Below, piece by piece: positions 26,227 through 34,860 of a stretch of DNA of 64,000 nt. A program made the translations under genes and the position numbers. A model generated the notes under the pieces. That model was not told the origin of the DNA. It ran no database searches and saw only the letters and a list, made by a program, of their open reading frames with translations. Location of the stretch: contig NZ_VOUA01000018.1 of NCBI RefSeq assembly GCF_024372725.1, positions 18,926 through 82,925 of the forward strand. Reading direction: 5' to 3'. Numbering within the stretch: the stretch's first letter is position 1; each line of letters begins with the position of its first letter. This DNA is from Methanosarcina sp. KYL-1. Its GTDB lineage: Archaea > Halobacteriota > Methanosarcinia > Methanosarcinales > Methanosarcinaceae.

Positions 26227-28275
26227 GTGAAAACCACGGAAAAAAGAACCCTGCACCCGACAATCTGCCCTTACTGCAGCCTAGGCTGCGGATTTTTCCT
26301 GGAGCTTGAAGAAGGAAAAGCTGTCGGTATCCGGTATATGCCCGAACATCCGGTAAACGAGGGAAGCCTCTGCCCGAAAGGGAACGCTGCCCCGGACATC
26401 CTGAACCACCCTGACAGGCTGAAATACCCCCTGCTGAAGACAGAAAACGGATGGAAACAGCTTGAATGGGAGGAAGCCCTGTCCCTGGCAGCAGAAAAGC
26501 TCGGGACTGCAAGAAAAGAAAACGGGCCAAACTCCCTGGCCTTCCTGGGCTCGGCCAAGTGCAGCAACGAGGAAAATTACCTATTCCAGAAAATTGCCCG
26601 CCTCCTGGGCACAAGCAACGTGGACAACTGCGCAAGGCTCTGCCACGCCTCGACCCTTATAGGGCTTGGAAAGACCCTGGGGGCCGGGGCTATGACCAAC
26701 CCCCTGGCAGACCTCTCCAATTCGGACTGCGTCTTCGTTATCGGGTCCAACTTTGCAGAAAACCACCCGGCTGTCGCCCGCCAGGTCCTCAGGGCAAAAG
26801 ATAAAGGGGCTTTCGTAATCGTCGCCGATCCCCGCCTGACCCCGACAAGCTGGCTTGCGGATTTGACGCTCAGGCTGAAGCCGGGAACGGACGTTGCCCT
26901 GCTGAACGGGATGATGCATGTGATCGTAAACGAGGGGCTCCTGGACAGGAACTTTGTAAGGGAAAAGACGGAAGGCTTTCCCGGACTTGAGCAGGCCCTG
27001 CAGCGCTGCTGCCCTGAAACCGCCTCCCGCATTACCGGCATCCCCCCTTCGGAGATAATAAAAGCTGCCCGGGCTTATGCGAGAGCAGGGGCGGCTTCTA
27101 TCGTCTATTCCATGGGGATAACCCAGCACATTTCAGGTACGGACAACGTAACCGCCTGTGCAGACCTTGCCCTGCTCTGCGGCCAGGTAGGAAGGAAAGG
27201 GGCCGGAGTCCTTCCCTTAAGAGGGCAGAACAACGTGCAGGGAGCCTGCGATATGGGAGCCCTTGCCGAGTTTTTCCCGGGTTACGGGAAAGTGGGAGAC
27301 GCAGAAGCAGCAGGCAGGTTAAAAACCCTGTGGAAAACGGACAAACTTCCAGAAAAACCGGGCCTTACGGCAACGGAAATAGCTGAGGCTGCAGGGAAAG
27401 GAAAGTTAAAAGCGCTGTACGTGATGGGAGAAGACCTGGTAAATTCACACGCTGATTCCTCAAGGGTCAGGGAAGCCCTGGAGAGCCTGGACTTCCTTGT
27501 GGTGCAGGACATCTTCATGACCGACACGGCCGAATACGCCGACCTTGTCCTCCCCGCAGCCGCCTGGGCGGAAAAGGAAGGGAGTTTCACCTCGACGGAA
27601 AGAAGGGTTCAGTGGACCGACCGGGCCCTTTCCCCTCCGGGAGAGGCAAAACCCGACATTGAAATCCTGCTCCTGCTCGCCGAAAAGCTCGGGCTGGGCC
27701 TTCCATACAGGACTGCAGGAGATGTGCTTGCCGAGATCTCGGGTGCGGTCCCCTCTTACGGGGGAATGACAAAAGAAAGGCTGAAAAAAGGTTTCGGGCT
27801 TATCTGGCCCTGCCCGGACTCCTCCCACCCCGGGACTCCGGTCCTGCATGTGGGAAGGTTCAAAACCCCTGACGGGAAGGCACGGCTAATTCCGGTAGAA
27901 TACCAGAGCCCGGCCGAAATCCCGGACCCGGATTATCCTTTCCTGCTTACCACAGGAAGGGTGGTGCTCCACTACAATGCAGGTTCCATGAGCCGGCGGA
28001 GCAAAGCCCTGCTCGAAAAGGAACCCGGACTCTTTGTTGAGATCCACCCTTCGGATGCAAAGGCAATGGAAATCGGTGAAGGGAACAGGCTGGTGCTTGA
28101 AACCCGGAGAGGGAAAACGGAAGCTACGGCCAGGCTGACCGGAAAGATAGGCCCCGGGGTCCTTTTCATGCCATTCCACTTTCCGGGGACGAACGTGCTC
28201 ACCGGAGACGCCCTGGACAGGGAAGCGAAGATCCCGGAATTCAAAGTCTCAGCCTGCCGGATCAGGAGGGAATGA
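26227..28275 (+). CDS. fdhA: formate dehydrogenase-type molybdopterin oxidoreductase, catalytic subunit
   Basis: A 682-aa member of the molybdopterin oxidoreductase family. The N-terminal [4Fe-4S] site is Cys14, Cys17, Cys21, Cys49 (CPYCSLGC...CPKG). The metal ligand region reads NVDNCARLCHAS, placing Cys139-His140 where formate dehydrogenases carry Cys/Sec-His, which separates it from nitrate reductases and formylmethanofuran dehydrogenases. The C-terminal dinucleotide-binding domain is present (TTGRVVLHYNAGSMSRRS near 580). The length is like the short FdhF of formate hydrogenlyase and of hydrogen-dependent CO2 reductase, with no fused ferredoxin domains. The start is GTG at 26227. No F420-reducing beta subunit is nearby. 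Probably interconverts CO2 and formate. Confidence 0.9.
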   Translation: MKTTEKRTLHPTICPYCSLGCGFFLELEEGKAVGIRYMPEHPVNEGSLCPKGNAAPDILNHPDRLKYPLLKTENGWKQLEWEEALSLAAEKLGTARKENGPNSLAFLGSAKCSNEENYLFQKIARLLGTSNVDNCARLCHASTLIGLGKTLGAGAMTNPLADLSNSDCVFVIGSNFAENHPAVARQVLRAKDKGAFVIVADPRLTPTSWLADLTLRLKPGTDVALLNGMMHVIVNEGLLDRNFVREKTEGFPGLEQALQRCCPETASRITGIPPSEIIKAARAYARAGAASIVYSMGITQHISGTDNVTACADLALLCGQVGRKGAGVLPLRGQNNVQGACDMGALAEFFPGYGKVGDAEAAGRLKTLWKTDKLPEKPGLTATEIAEAAGKGKLKALYVMGEDLVNSHADSSRVREALESLDFLVVQDIFMTDTAEYADLVLPAAAWAEKEGSFTSTERRVQWTDRALSPPGEAKPDIEILLLLAEKLGLGLPYRTAGDVLAEISGAVPSYGGMTKERLKKGFGLIWPCPDSSHPGTPVLHVGRFKTPDGKARLIPVEYQSPAEIPDPDYPFLLTTGRVVLHYNAGSMSRRSKALLEKEPGLFVEIHPSDAKAMEIGEGNRLVLETRRGKTEATARLTGKIGPGVLFMPFHFPGTNVLTGDALDREAKIPEFKVSACRIRRE

Positions 28276-28278
28276 AAA

Positions 28279-28752
28279 ATGCCGGAAGCCGTGTACGCTG
28301 ACCTTTCCCGCTGCATAGGATGCAGGGCCTGCGAACTTGCCTGCGAGCGGGAAAACAAAAGTTCAAGAATTTCCGTAAAAGTACTGAGCGGACTTGCCGC
28401 TGCCCCTGTTTCCTGCCGCCAGTGCGAAATCCCCCTCTGCACCGCCCCCTGCCCGAAAGGAGCCCTTAGCTGCGAAAACGGAAAGCTCGAATACGAGGCA
28501 GAGAACTGCACAGGCTGCGGGCTCTGCACCCTTGCCTGCCCCTTCGGGACTGCCGTGCTGAGGGCAGGGATAATCGAGCGCTGCAACCTCTGCCCCGGGA
28601 TGGAAACTCCGGCCTGTGTAGCAACCTGCCCTGCAGGAGCCCTGATTTATACAGAACCCGGGAGCCTGGGAGAAAACATCAGGCAAAGAAGGGCGAAAAG
28701 GATGAATAGGGCCCTTGAACCCCCTGCGCCTGCAGGCAGGAGGGCAGAATGA
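28279..28752 (+). CDS. HycB-like polyferredoxin (four [4Fe-4S] clusters)
   Basis: A 157-aa Fe-S protein beginning three bases after the fdhA stop. It has the same four-cluster layout as CooF: CIGCRACELAC (residues 12-22), CRQCEIPLCTAPC, CTGCGLCTLAC and CNLCPGMETPACVATC, and a basic tail. In formate hydrogenlyase and hydrogen-dependent CO2 reductase, HycB-type subunits dock on FdhF and pass electrons, so this is the likely partner of the upstream enzyme. Its stop overlaps the start of the next gene (ATGA), showing translational coupling. Confidence 0.92.
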   Translation: MPEAVYADLSRCIGCRACELACERENKSSRISVKVLSGLAAAPVSCRQCEIPLCTAPCPKGALSCENGKLEYEAENCTGCGLCTLACPFGTAVLRAGIIERCNLCPGMETPACVATCPAGALIYTEPGSLGENIRQRRAKRMNRALEPPAPAGRRAE

Positions 28753-29411
28753 TGAAGGAAATGAAGGAGGAAATGCAGGAGGGAATGAAGGAGGAAATGC
28801 AGGAGGGAATGAAGAAGGAAATGCAGGAGGGAATGAAGGAGGAAATGCAGGAGGGAATGAAGGAGGAAATGCAGGAGGGAATGAAGGAGGAAATGCAGGA
28901 GGGAATGAAGGAGGAAATGATAAGAGGGGATACGAAAGGGGATACGAGCGGAGAGAACTGCAATAAAAAAAAGGTGCTTGCAATCGATGCAGAAAAATGC
29001 ATTGGGTGCAGGGCCTGCAGTTCTGCCTGTCCTGAAGGGCTGATAGGCCTTTCGGAAGAAGGCGGTAGACGAAACCTTAAATTCCCTGAAAGCTGCAGCC
29101 TGGACTGTGAACGCTGTGCCCTTACATGTCCGGAAGAAGCAATAACTTTCGTCTCCGAAGAAGGCAGAAGTCCGGCTTTTTCGGGAAGCAGGACCCTTGC
29201 CCTCGGACTCATGGCCTGCAGGAAATGCAGCGCCTCCTTTGCAACCGAAAGGGAGCTTGAGAGAGTCCGGCAGGCCGTTTCCCTGAAGGTCCCGCTCCGG
29301 CCCGGAGGGGATTTCTGGATGGAACTCTGTCCTGCGTGCAGGCAAGAGTCCTTCCGGGAAAAAGAAGCAGGGGCCATTCTAAGGGAAAGGAAAATAAAAG
29401 GCAACCTGTAA
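28749..29411 (+). CDS. Fe-S protein with N-terminal octapeptide repeats
   Basis: A 220-aa protein, last gene of the CO dehydrogenase operon, coupled to the previous gene by an ATGA overlap. The N-terminus is seven copies of an eight-residue unit (MKEEMQEG and close variants, residues 5-60), predicted as a charged helix. A ferredoxin-like domain follows with CIGCRACSSACP (about 82-93) and CSLDCERCALTCP (about 111-123), enough for two [4Fe-4S] clusters, and then CRKC and CPAC pairs (about 157 and 196) that may bind zinc or an additional centre. No close family is recognised. It could tether or order the complex. The repeat contains many ggagg-ATG combinations, so alternative starts are possible. 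Confidence 0.8.
   Translation: MMKEMKEEMQEGMKEEMQEGMKKEMQEGMKEEMQEGMKEEMQEGMKEEMQEGMKEEMIRGDTKGDTSGENCNKKKVLAIDAEKCIGCRACSSACPEGLIGLSEEGGRRNLKFPESCSLDCERCALTCPEEAITFVSEEGRSPAFSGSRTLALGLMACRKCSASFATERELERVRQAVSLKVPLRPGGDFWMELCPACRQESFREKEAGAILRERKIKGNL
28761..28928 (+). repeat. 24-bp coding minisatellite, seven units
   Basis: Seven in-frame 24-base units (atgaaggaggaaatgcagga + ggga) encode the MKEEMQEG repeat. Units 1, 2 and 4-6 are the same apart from small changes; unit 3 has K for E and unit 7 ends MIRG. Because 24 is a multiple of three all frames stay open, which creates false frames on both strands. Confidence 0.95.
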
Positions 29412-29845
29412 CGGAGATAATGAGCAGCCTGTAAGGAAGATTGCAAGGCAGCCGTAAGAAACGGAAGGGAACCTGAGGAAGCCTAGCAGGCAAAAGATAC
29501 CTGGAACTTTGGCCCCTGCCACCGATCTCCCCCAATTTTTTATTTTTTCCGGACTCCTTCCATCCCCTTTCAGGCTCCTCCAGGGACTTCGTAGATCCGC
29601 GTTTAACTGTTTCTATTTAAGAAGAGAAGGGTCTATAAAGGATTGTTATACATATAAATATAGAGTAATGTATATTAAATTAATAGAGATTATTTTTACA
29701 CTGGCATACACTGCCTGAATGTATCTTCAAAAACGGACGTTCTTCAAAAACGGACGTTTCTGGCCATGGAATTTCTGGTTAGAAAGCATGGGGTGGGAAC
29801 GTAAGGGAATGAAACGATAAGGGATAGGAAACCGGGGAGTTTGGT
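29412..29845. other. intergenic region after the CO dehydrogenase operon
   Basis: No gene is seen. It carries a TATA-like catataaatata near 29650 and a perfect direct repeat cttcaaaaacggacgtt (about 29724 and 29740), the second copy about 90 bases before the stress-protein start. Confidence 0.5.
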
Positions 29846-30304
29846 ATGGAAAGTGGAACTTATAAAAAAATAATGATCGCAACCGACAACTCTGCACTTG
29901 GCAGAAAAGCGATTGAAACCGGAATTGTGATGGCAAAACTTAGCGGGGCCAGGGTCTACGCTGTGTATGTGGTAGCCTCGAAAGGTTTTTCCGGAAAGCA
30001 CCCAAAGGACGTAGGCTGGGAAAAAGCGATGAAGGAGCACCTTCAGGCCGAAGGGAAGGATGCCACGGCCTTTGTGGCAGAAGCCGGGAAAAAGGAAGGG
30101 GTAGAAGTTGAACCCGTGATTCTTGAAGGGGACCCCGGAGATGCGATCGTCGAATTTGCAGGAAAGAACGACATCGACCTGATCGTTATCGGGACACAGG
30201 GGAAAACAGGGGTCCAGAGATTCCTCCTGGGCAGCGTGGCCGAAAACGTGGTAAGGCATTCAAAGAAAGCTGTGCTGGTAGTAAGGGGCGAAAAAGCTGA
30301 ATAA
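29846..30304 (+). CDS. universal stress protein (UspA family)
   Basis: A 152-aa Usp-domain protein. It opens TYKKIMIATDNSALGRKAIE and ends with the ATP-binding signature GTQGKTGVQRFLLGSVAENV followed by AVLVVRG (G-2x-G-9x-G-S/T pattern), so it probably binds ATP. Usp proteins help survival under stress and are many in Methanosarcina. The start follows accggggag. A close relative lies at 32068 and another at 62330. It may be linked with the membrane protein 60 bases downstream. Confidence 0.93.
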   Translation: MESGTYKKIMIATDNSALGRKAIETGIVMAKLSGARVYAVYVVASKGFSGKHPKDVGWEKAMKEHLQAEGKDATAFVAEAGKKEGVEVEPVILEGDPGDAIVEFAGKNDIDLIVIGTQGKTGVQRFLLGSVAENVVRHSKKAVLVVRGEKAE

Positions 30305-30364
30305 AATAAAGTAGGGGCTTTTTCGGGATAGATTGATGTACCTGTCAGGCACTAATAAATTCCG

Positions 30365-31303
30365 ATGACAGGACTTTTCTTCCAGGTGCTGGACTTTGCC
30401 CTCCCAATACTTTTTATGATTTTTTTGGGGCTTGTAGGGACTTCCGTGCTTGTGGAACTGGGCCTCATGCAGAAGTTCTCCAGGCTTGCAAGCCCGATTT
30501 TTGCCCATACGAACCTGCCAGAGAGCTGCGCTTCGGCTTTTCTGGTATCCATAGGGTCTACTGTGGCCGCAAACAGCATGCTCCTCCAGGAAAAAAACGA
30601 GGGCTGCCTGGATGACAGGGAAGTTTTGCTCTGCGCCATCATGAACAGCACTCCTGCCTACGTCAGGGAACTTTTCACCTACCAGATCCCGATCGTGCTC
30701 CCGGCCCTCGGGCTTGTCGTGGGTGGATTTTATGCCTTTGTCTTCATAGCAACTGCCATCTTAAAAATCCTGGCAGTTGTCCTTGCAAGCAAACTGTTTC
30801 TCAAGGGCAATTCCTGCAGGGTGCCCGAAACCCGGATAAACGGGAAAGTCCCCCTGAAAACCGCAGTCAAAAGGGCTTTTCAGAAAGAGTTCAGGATCTT
30901 CCTGAAGATCGCTGCGGTCTACCTGATTGCCACCACCATAGTGTTCTTTCTCAGGGACCGGGGGGCTTTTGAGGTTTTCACAGTACTCCCCCTTGCCGAA
31001 CTCTTCAAAATCCCTCCCGAGTCCATCGTCCCCCTGACAAGCTATGTAGCAAGCCCGATCCTGGGAATTTCCCTCCTCGGCCCCATGATCCACTCAGGAG
31101 GGATAACCTACCTGCAGGCAATGATCGTGCTCATGCTGGGCAGCATGTTCATGCTTCCTATTTTTGCCCTGCGCAGCCAGCTCCCTAAAAAAGTGGCTAT
31201 ATTCGGGCCGCGCCTGGGCTTCCAGATAGTTGCGTACTCCACAGGGATGAGCGTGCTGGTAAGGCTGCTCATCCTGATAGCACTGCTTAGCCTTGCCTCC
31301 TGA
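30365..31303 (+). CDS. nucleoside-recognition (Gate) domain membrane protein
   Basis: A 312-aa integral membrane protein with the Gate/nucleoside recognition domain also found in SpmA/SpmB, FeoB and concentrative nucleoside transporters. Features are about eight hydrophobic helices and two internal repeats with the typical polar breaks (STVAANSMLLQ and MNSTPAYVRELFTYQ in the first half; TSYVASPILGISLLGPMIHSGG in the second). The loop at about 150-175 is basic. Substrate unknown; a role in ion or nucleoside movement is guessed from the family. The ATG follows the stress-protein gene by 60 bases. Confidence 0.8.
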   Translation: MTGLFFQVLDFALPILFMIFLGLVGTSVLVELGLMQKFSRLASPIFAHTNLPESCASAFLVSIGSTVAANSMLLQEKNEGCLDDREVLLCAIMNSTPAYVRELFTYQIPIVLPALGLVVGGFYAFVFIATAILKILAVVLASKLFLKGNSCRVPETRINGKVPLKTAVKRAFQKEFRIFLKIAAVYLIATTIVFFLRDRGAFEVFTVLPLAELFKIPPESIVPLTSYVASPILGISLLGPMIHSGGITYLQAMIVLMLGSMFMLPIFALRSQLPKKVAIFGPRLGFQIVAYSTGMSVLVRLLILIALLSLAS

Positions 31304-31317
31304 GAAAAGAAACCGGG

Positions 31318-31398
31318 AGTAAAACCAAAAATAAAACCGAAAATAAAACCGAAAATAAAACCAAAAATAAAACCAAAAATAAAACCAAAAATAAAACA
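31318..31398. repeat. 12-bp tandem repeat (aaaaccaaaaat), about seven units
   Basis: Units aaaaccaaaaat and aaaaccgaaaat alternate right after the stop of the Gate-domain gene. Period 12, so it produces false frames (FYFWFYF on the minus strand). Confidence 0.95.
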
Positions 31399-31520
31399 TG
31401 GAATAGGACCGGAAAAAGGAAACCGGCGAGAGAAAAAATGAAGCAAAAGAAAGGAAAAGTAGAGAAGACCAAACTAAATATTACTTGTATCTACTAAAAA
31501 ACAATATTAAAAACAAATCA

Positions 31521-31605
31521 GTGAACGGGGTTTTTTGAAGGAGGTTAAAATATGTTGGATTTGTTTTTTATCAAATGAATTTGATTTTGAGCGGAACCCG
31601 TTCAC
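31521..31605. other. inverted repeat gtgaacggg...cccgttcac enclosing a strong ribosome site
   Basis: The ends gtgaacgggg and acccgttcac are complementary over nine to ten bases, 65 bases apart. Inside, gaaggaggttaaaat leads to ATG 31552 and an eight-codon frame ending TGA. No target duplication is seen at the borders, so an insertion is not proven. It could be a structured leader or a remnant of a small mobile piece. Confidence 0.4.
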
Positions 31606-32067
31606 CAGTTCACAGTGACGATTAAAACCATATATAATCTTTTTGGTATGCACAAAATTGACATCCTTTTTGTGTCAAAAAGGACAGATTTTTCCTACAT
31701 ATTCAGTACTTTTTTTCCACTGAAAACTAATCGAAATTTTACTTATCACCAGAGGGAAAATCCCGGGAATCCTGCAAGAAATATTTTGCCGGAAAAAGAG
31801 AAGTAAACCAAAAAGAGGGTTAGGAAGACTCTGGATAAGTATCAATGAATTTTTAGAATTCGAGCTAAATATTAGAAGGAATTCTACAAAGCCATATATA
31901 TAATAATTAATATAGTATAATCTGGAGCAAGTATGTGCTATGTAGAGCAAGTCTGCATTTGCCTGCATGCATGCACCGATAAAAAGGGCGGGCCTGTGCC
32001 GGGGAATGTTTCGGAAAGCTGAAACAGAACACAGGGCCGGTAAGAAAATTAAATTGAGGGATTTGAT

Positions 32068-32505
32068 ATGAGAGAGGGAACTTATAAAAAAATAATGGTT
32101 GCAACTGACGGTTCGGAACTCTGCAAAAAAGCGGTTGAGGCTGGAGTTGAAATATCCAGACTGAGCGGAGCAAAACTCTACGCCGTATATGTAATTGTAC
32201 CCACGACCCATTCCGCCAGGGACTTCGGCTGGGAAAAGGCTGCCATGGAACACTTCAGGAACGAAGGAGAAAAAGCCACAGGTTTCGTGGAAGATGCTGC
32301 CAAAGCTGCCGGAGTAGAGGTGGAATCCGTACTCATTGAAGGACAACCTGCAGAAAAAATTGTAGAATTTGCGGAACAGAACGACATAGAAATGATCGTT
32401 ATGGGGTCACTCGGGAAAACCGGACTCGACAGGTTCCTGCTTGGAAGCGTGGCCGAAAACGTGGTAAGGCATGCAAAGACGCCGGTGCTTGTGGTGAGAG
32501 GTTAA
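32068..32505 (+). CDS. universal stress protein (UspA family)
   Basis: A 145-aa Usp-domain protein closely related to the one at 29846: it opens GTYKKIMVATDGSELCKKAVE and carries GSLGKTGLDRFLLGSVAENV with VLVVRG at the end, so the ATP-binding motif is complete. A TATA-like tatatataataatta (about 31895-31909) lies upstream with a leader of more than 100 bases. The start has gagggatttg before it. It is separate from the 29846 gene by the membrane-protein gene and a 760-base gap. Confidence 0.93.
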   Translation: MREGTYKKIMVATDGSELCKKAVEAGVEISRLSGAKLYAVYVIVPTTHSARDFGWEKAAMEHFRNEGEKATGFVEDAAKAAGVEVESVLIEGQPAEKIVEFAEQNDIEMIVMGSLGKTGLDRFLLGSVAENVVRHAKTPVLVVRG

Positions 32506-33547
32506 AACCCCCTAAAACTAAAGCTGAAAACAAGAGAAAAGTTGAATACGGTAAACGGTTCTGTAGAAATCCTCCAAAAAATGGCACCCCTAAATTGAAT
32601 TGGTACCCGGAAACCAGAATTCAATCATAAGATCCGGACCGGATAAGGTTCGAATACACAGGATTTCTACAAAACCCCGGCAACTTAACCTGAAAACAAA
32701 AAAAGATAATTCAGGACCCTGTACCAGGACTTTTCCAGCATTGATACCCGCCCTACCAGATGATTATCCGGGCAGAGCACCCTGGATAGCACTTTTCCAT
32801 CCGGGTCCCGGATTTTGCTCCCATAATTTTTCTATTTTTATATTTATTTTGAAAAAATCAGGTAGTCCACTGCTTTTTCTATTTGCTTTTCAGGTACCTG
32901 CACTCTCACTGGATGCCATAGGCATCCGGCCTTTTCCTAAGTACAATGCAGTGACTAAAAAGTACATCCAGGTGACTGAAAGTGTAGTGAAATAACTAAA
33001 AATTAATTTATAGAACTTTAAAATTATACTATAATACTAAAAAGGTAAACTTAGTGACTTAATAACTAATAAGGACAAAAAAATAGAAGTCAGATCACCA
33101 GAATGAAGAGTTTAGAAAAAAATAAGGATTCAATTTGAAATAGTGAACTAGCCGTCACAACCTGAAAAACATATTTATCTTTATTATTTTCATTTATTTT
33201 GGAGAGGCGCCGCCAGGCAAGCTGGCGGGGTTTTCCGACATAAATTGGATTAAAAACGGTTTCCATGATAAAGAGAAGTATTTCTCAGACCAAGAGAAGT
33301 ATTTCTCAGACCAGGTGGAGCGTTTTTCCATGTAAAAGAATACGAAAGGTACCATCTTTGGATATTCCGGAATAATTATTCTGGAATAATACAACCAATT
33401 AATCAGGACCACAAACAAAAATACTCGCAGGAAATTTAGATCGGATTTCCGGAAAAAAGGGGAGGGAGCCTTAGTAGCTCACACTCCTGGCAGATTGATT
33501 ATTAACCGATCAAACTCTAACCGATCAAACTCTAATTGACCAAAATA
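32506..33547. other. 1-kb AT-rich region without a clear gene
   Basis: A plus-strand frame at 32600-32995 has no ribosome site or family features and is not accepted. The stretch has a hairpin at 33210, two copies of agagaagtatttctcagacca (each under 22 bases, at about 33270 and 33292), and repeats ccgatcaaactctaa just before the tldE stop. Confidence 0.5.
33210..33234 (+). terminator. GC-rich hairpin with T-run
   Basis: A perfect seven-base stem ccgccag / ctggcgg with loop gcaag is followed by ggtttt. It has the form of a terminator, though the nearest plus-strand gene ends 700 bases upstream. Confidence 0.4.
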
Positions 33548-34858
33548 TTAACCTATAACGCTCATGTCCGAGACCCGGATCGAAGGCGTGATGATTCCTC
33601 CCACTTTCCGGACATCAAAGCCTGCGCCTGTGATGTTCTTGAGGAGATCGAAGGCATTGCCCGAGATCATGAGGGACTTGATGGGCTTGTCGAGGGCTCC
33701 GTTCTTGATGGTAAAGGCGTTTCTGGCTTCCACGGAGAAGTCCCCTGAGATTGAGTTTGCGGTGTGGGCGCCGATTACCGTGTTTACGAAAACTCCGGAA
33801 TCCGTGCCTGCAATTACGTCAGTTTGCGGGTAATCGAGGATGAAATTCCGAAGCCCCACACCCGGCGGGGCCGTGTAAGATGCCCTTGAGCCGTTGCCCG
33901 TGCTCTTTAACCCTTCTTTTCCTGCGGTGTAGCTGTCGTAGAGATAGGTTTTCAGCACACCTTTCTCGACCACAGTTGTGCGCTGGGAGGGGATACCTTC
34001 GTCGTCCGAAGCAGAGGTTTCCATGCCTGCGTCAATAAGACCGTCATCGTAGATCGAAAGTTCGGGGGCTGTAAGTTCTTCCCCGAGTTTTCCTATAAGG
34101 CCTGACCTCCCTTTCTGGACATTGTCAGCATCCAGGGAGGGGGCAAAAGCGTCTTCGATAAGGTCGGCGAAAGCGAAGGGGTGGAAGACAACATCGGTTC
34201 TCATGGGCTCGATTTTGATTCCGCCCCTGGACCGGAGGGCAAGTTCGGAAGCCCTTTTCCCGAGAGCTAAAAAGTCAATGTCAAGGGAACGGGAAACGGC
34301 AAAGTCGTAAGCTGTGGAGGTCTCCCCGTTTACGGTGATAACGTCCACGAAACCGGACATTCCCGTGGATTCCTCTTCAATTTCGATCCCGTTCGTGTTC
34401 AGGATCAGCTGCCTGCTCTTTGCGCGGGTAAAGCCGCCGGAGGTTGGGAGGGTGCCGGGAACTTCCTTTGTGCCTTCAACAAGTTCCAGGGCATAGCCGA
34501 TGCACTCTTCGAGTTCCATGGCTTCGATCCTTTTATCGAAGATGCCCGATACCTCAGGGTATTTCCCATTAGAGGGAAGGCCCACCCAATCGGGGTCGCT
34601 TTCCCGGACCCGGGCTTCTGCAACCGCAATCCTGACAGTGTTTTCAACTTCCTCTGCCGAATTCGTGCTGGCAAAACCAACGGCTCCGTTCACGATGGCG
34701 CGGACCCCTATCCCTTCGGATAAGCGGTCCTTTGCACTTTCCAGGGCATCTTTTTTGAAGTTTACCCCGGTAGAATGATTTGAAACATAATAGACTTCGG
34801 CTTCTTCAGCCCCTGCTTTTTCAGCAAGGTCCAGGGCCTTTTTTGCAAGCTCGTACAT
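33548..34858 (-). CDS. tldE: TldE/PmbA-type subunit of TldD/E protease
   Basis: A 436-aa protein of the TldD/PmbA family, the non-catalytic partner of TldD. It starts at ATG 34858 (MYELAKKALDLAEKAGAEEAEVYYV in parts: MYELAKKALDLAEK), two bases after tldD; the longer open frame reaches into tldD and is not used. Family features include GVNFKKDALESAKDR near residue 30, GIGVRA, GFAST and the C-terminal GNAFDLLKNI. There is no HExxxH, in line with TldE. In E. coli the TldD-TldE heterodimer degrades unfolded peptides and matures microcin B17. Third gene of the lonB operon. Confidence 0.9.
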   Translation of the reverse strand: MYELAKKALDLAEKAGAEEAEVYYVSNHSTGVNFKKDALESAKDRLSEGIGVRAIVNGAVGFASTNSAEEVENTVRIAVAEARVRESDPDWVGLPSNGKYPEVSGIFDKRIEAMELEECIGYALELVEGTKEVPGTLPTSGGFTRAKSRQLILNTNGIEIEEESTGMSGFVDVITVNGETSTAYDFAVSRSLDIDFLALGKRASELALRSRGGIKIEPMRTDVVFHPFAFADLIEDAFAPSLDADNVQKGRSGLIGKLGEELTAPELSIYDDGLIDAGMETSASDDEGIPSQRTTVVEKGVLKTYLYDSYTAGKEGLKSTGNGSRASYTAPPGVGLRNFILDYPQTDVIAGTDSGVFVNTVIGAHTANSISGDFSVEARNAFTIKNGALDKPIKSLMISGNAFDLLKNITGAGFDVRKVGGIITPSIRVSDMSVIG

Positions 34859-34860
34859 CC

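Noticed and set aside
28363..28983. Minus-strand frames with PPSFPPAF repeats and plus-strand frame with GGNEGGN repeats
   Set aside because: They are other frames of the 24-base coding repeat; the real protein is the Fe-S protein in the operon frame.
31521..31605. Calling the inverted repeat a MITE
   Set aside because: No target duplication at its borders, unlike the elements at 19652 and 49431.
32600..32995. 131-codon plus-strand frame
   Set aside because: No ribosome site, no domain pattern, lies in AT-rich sequence with hairpins.
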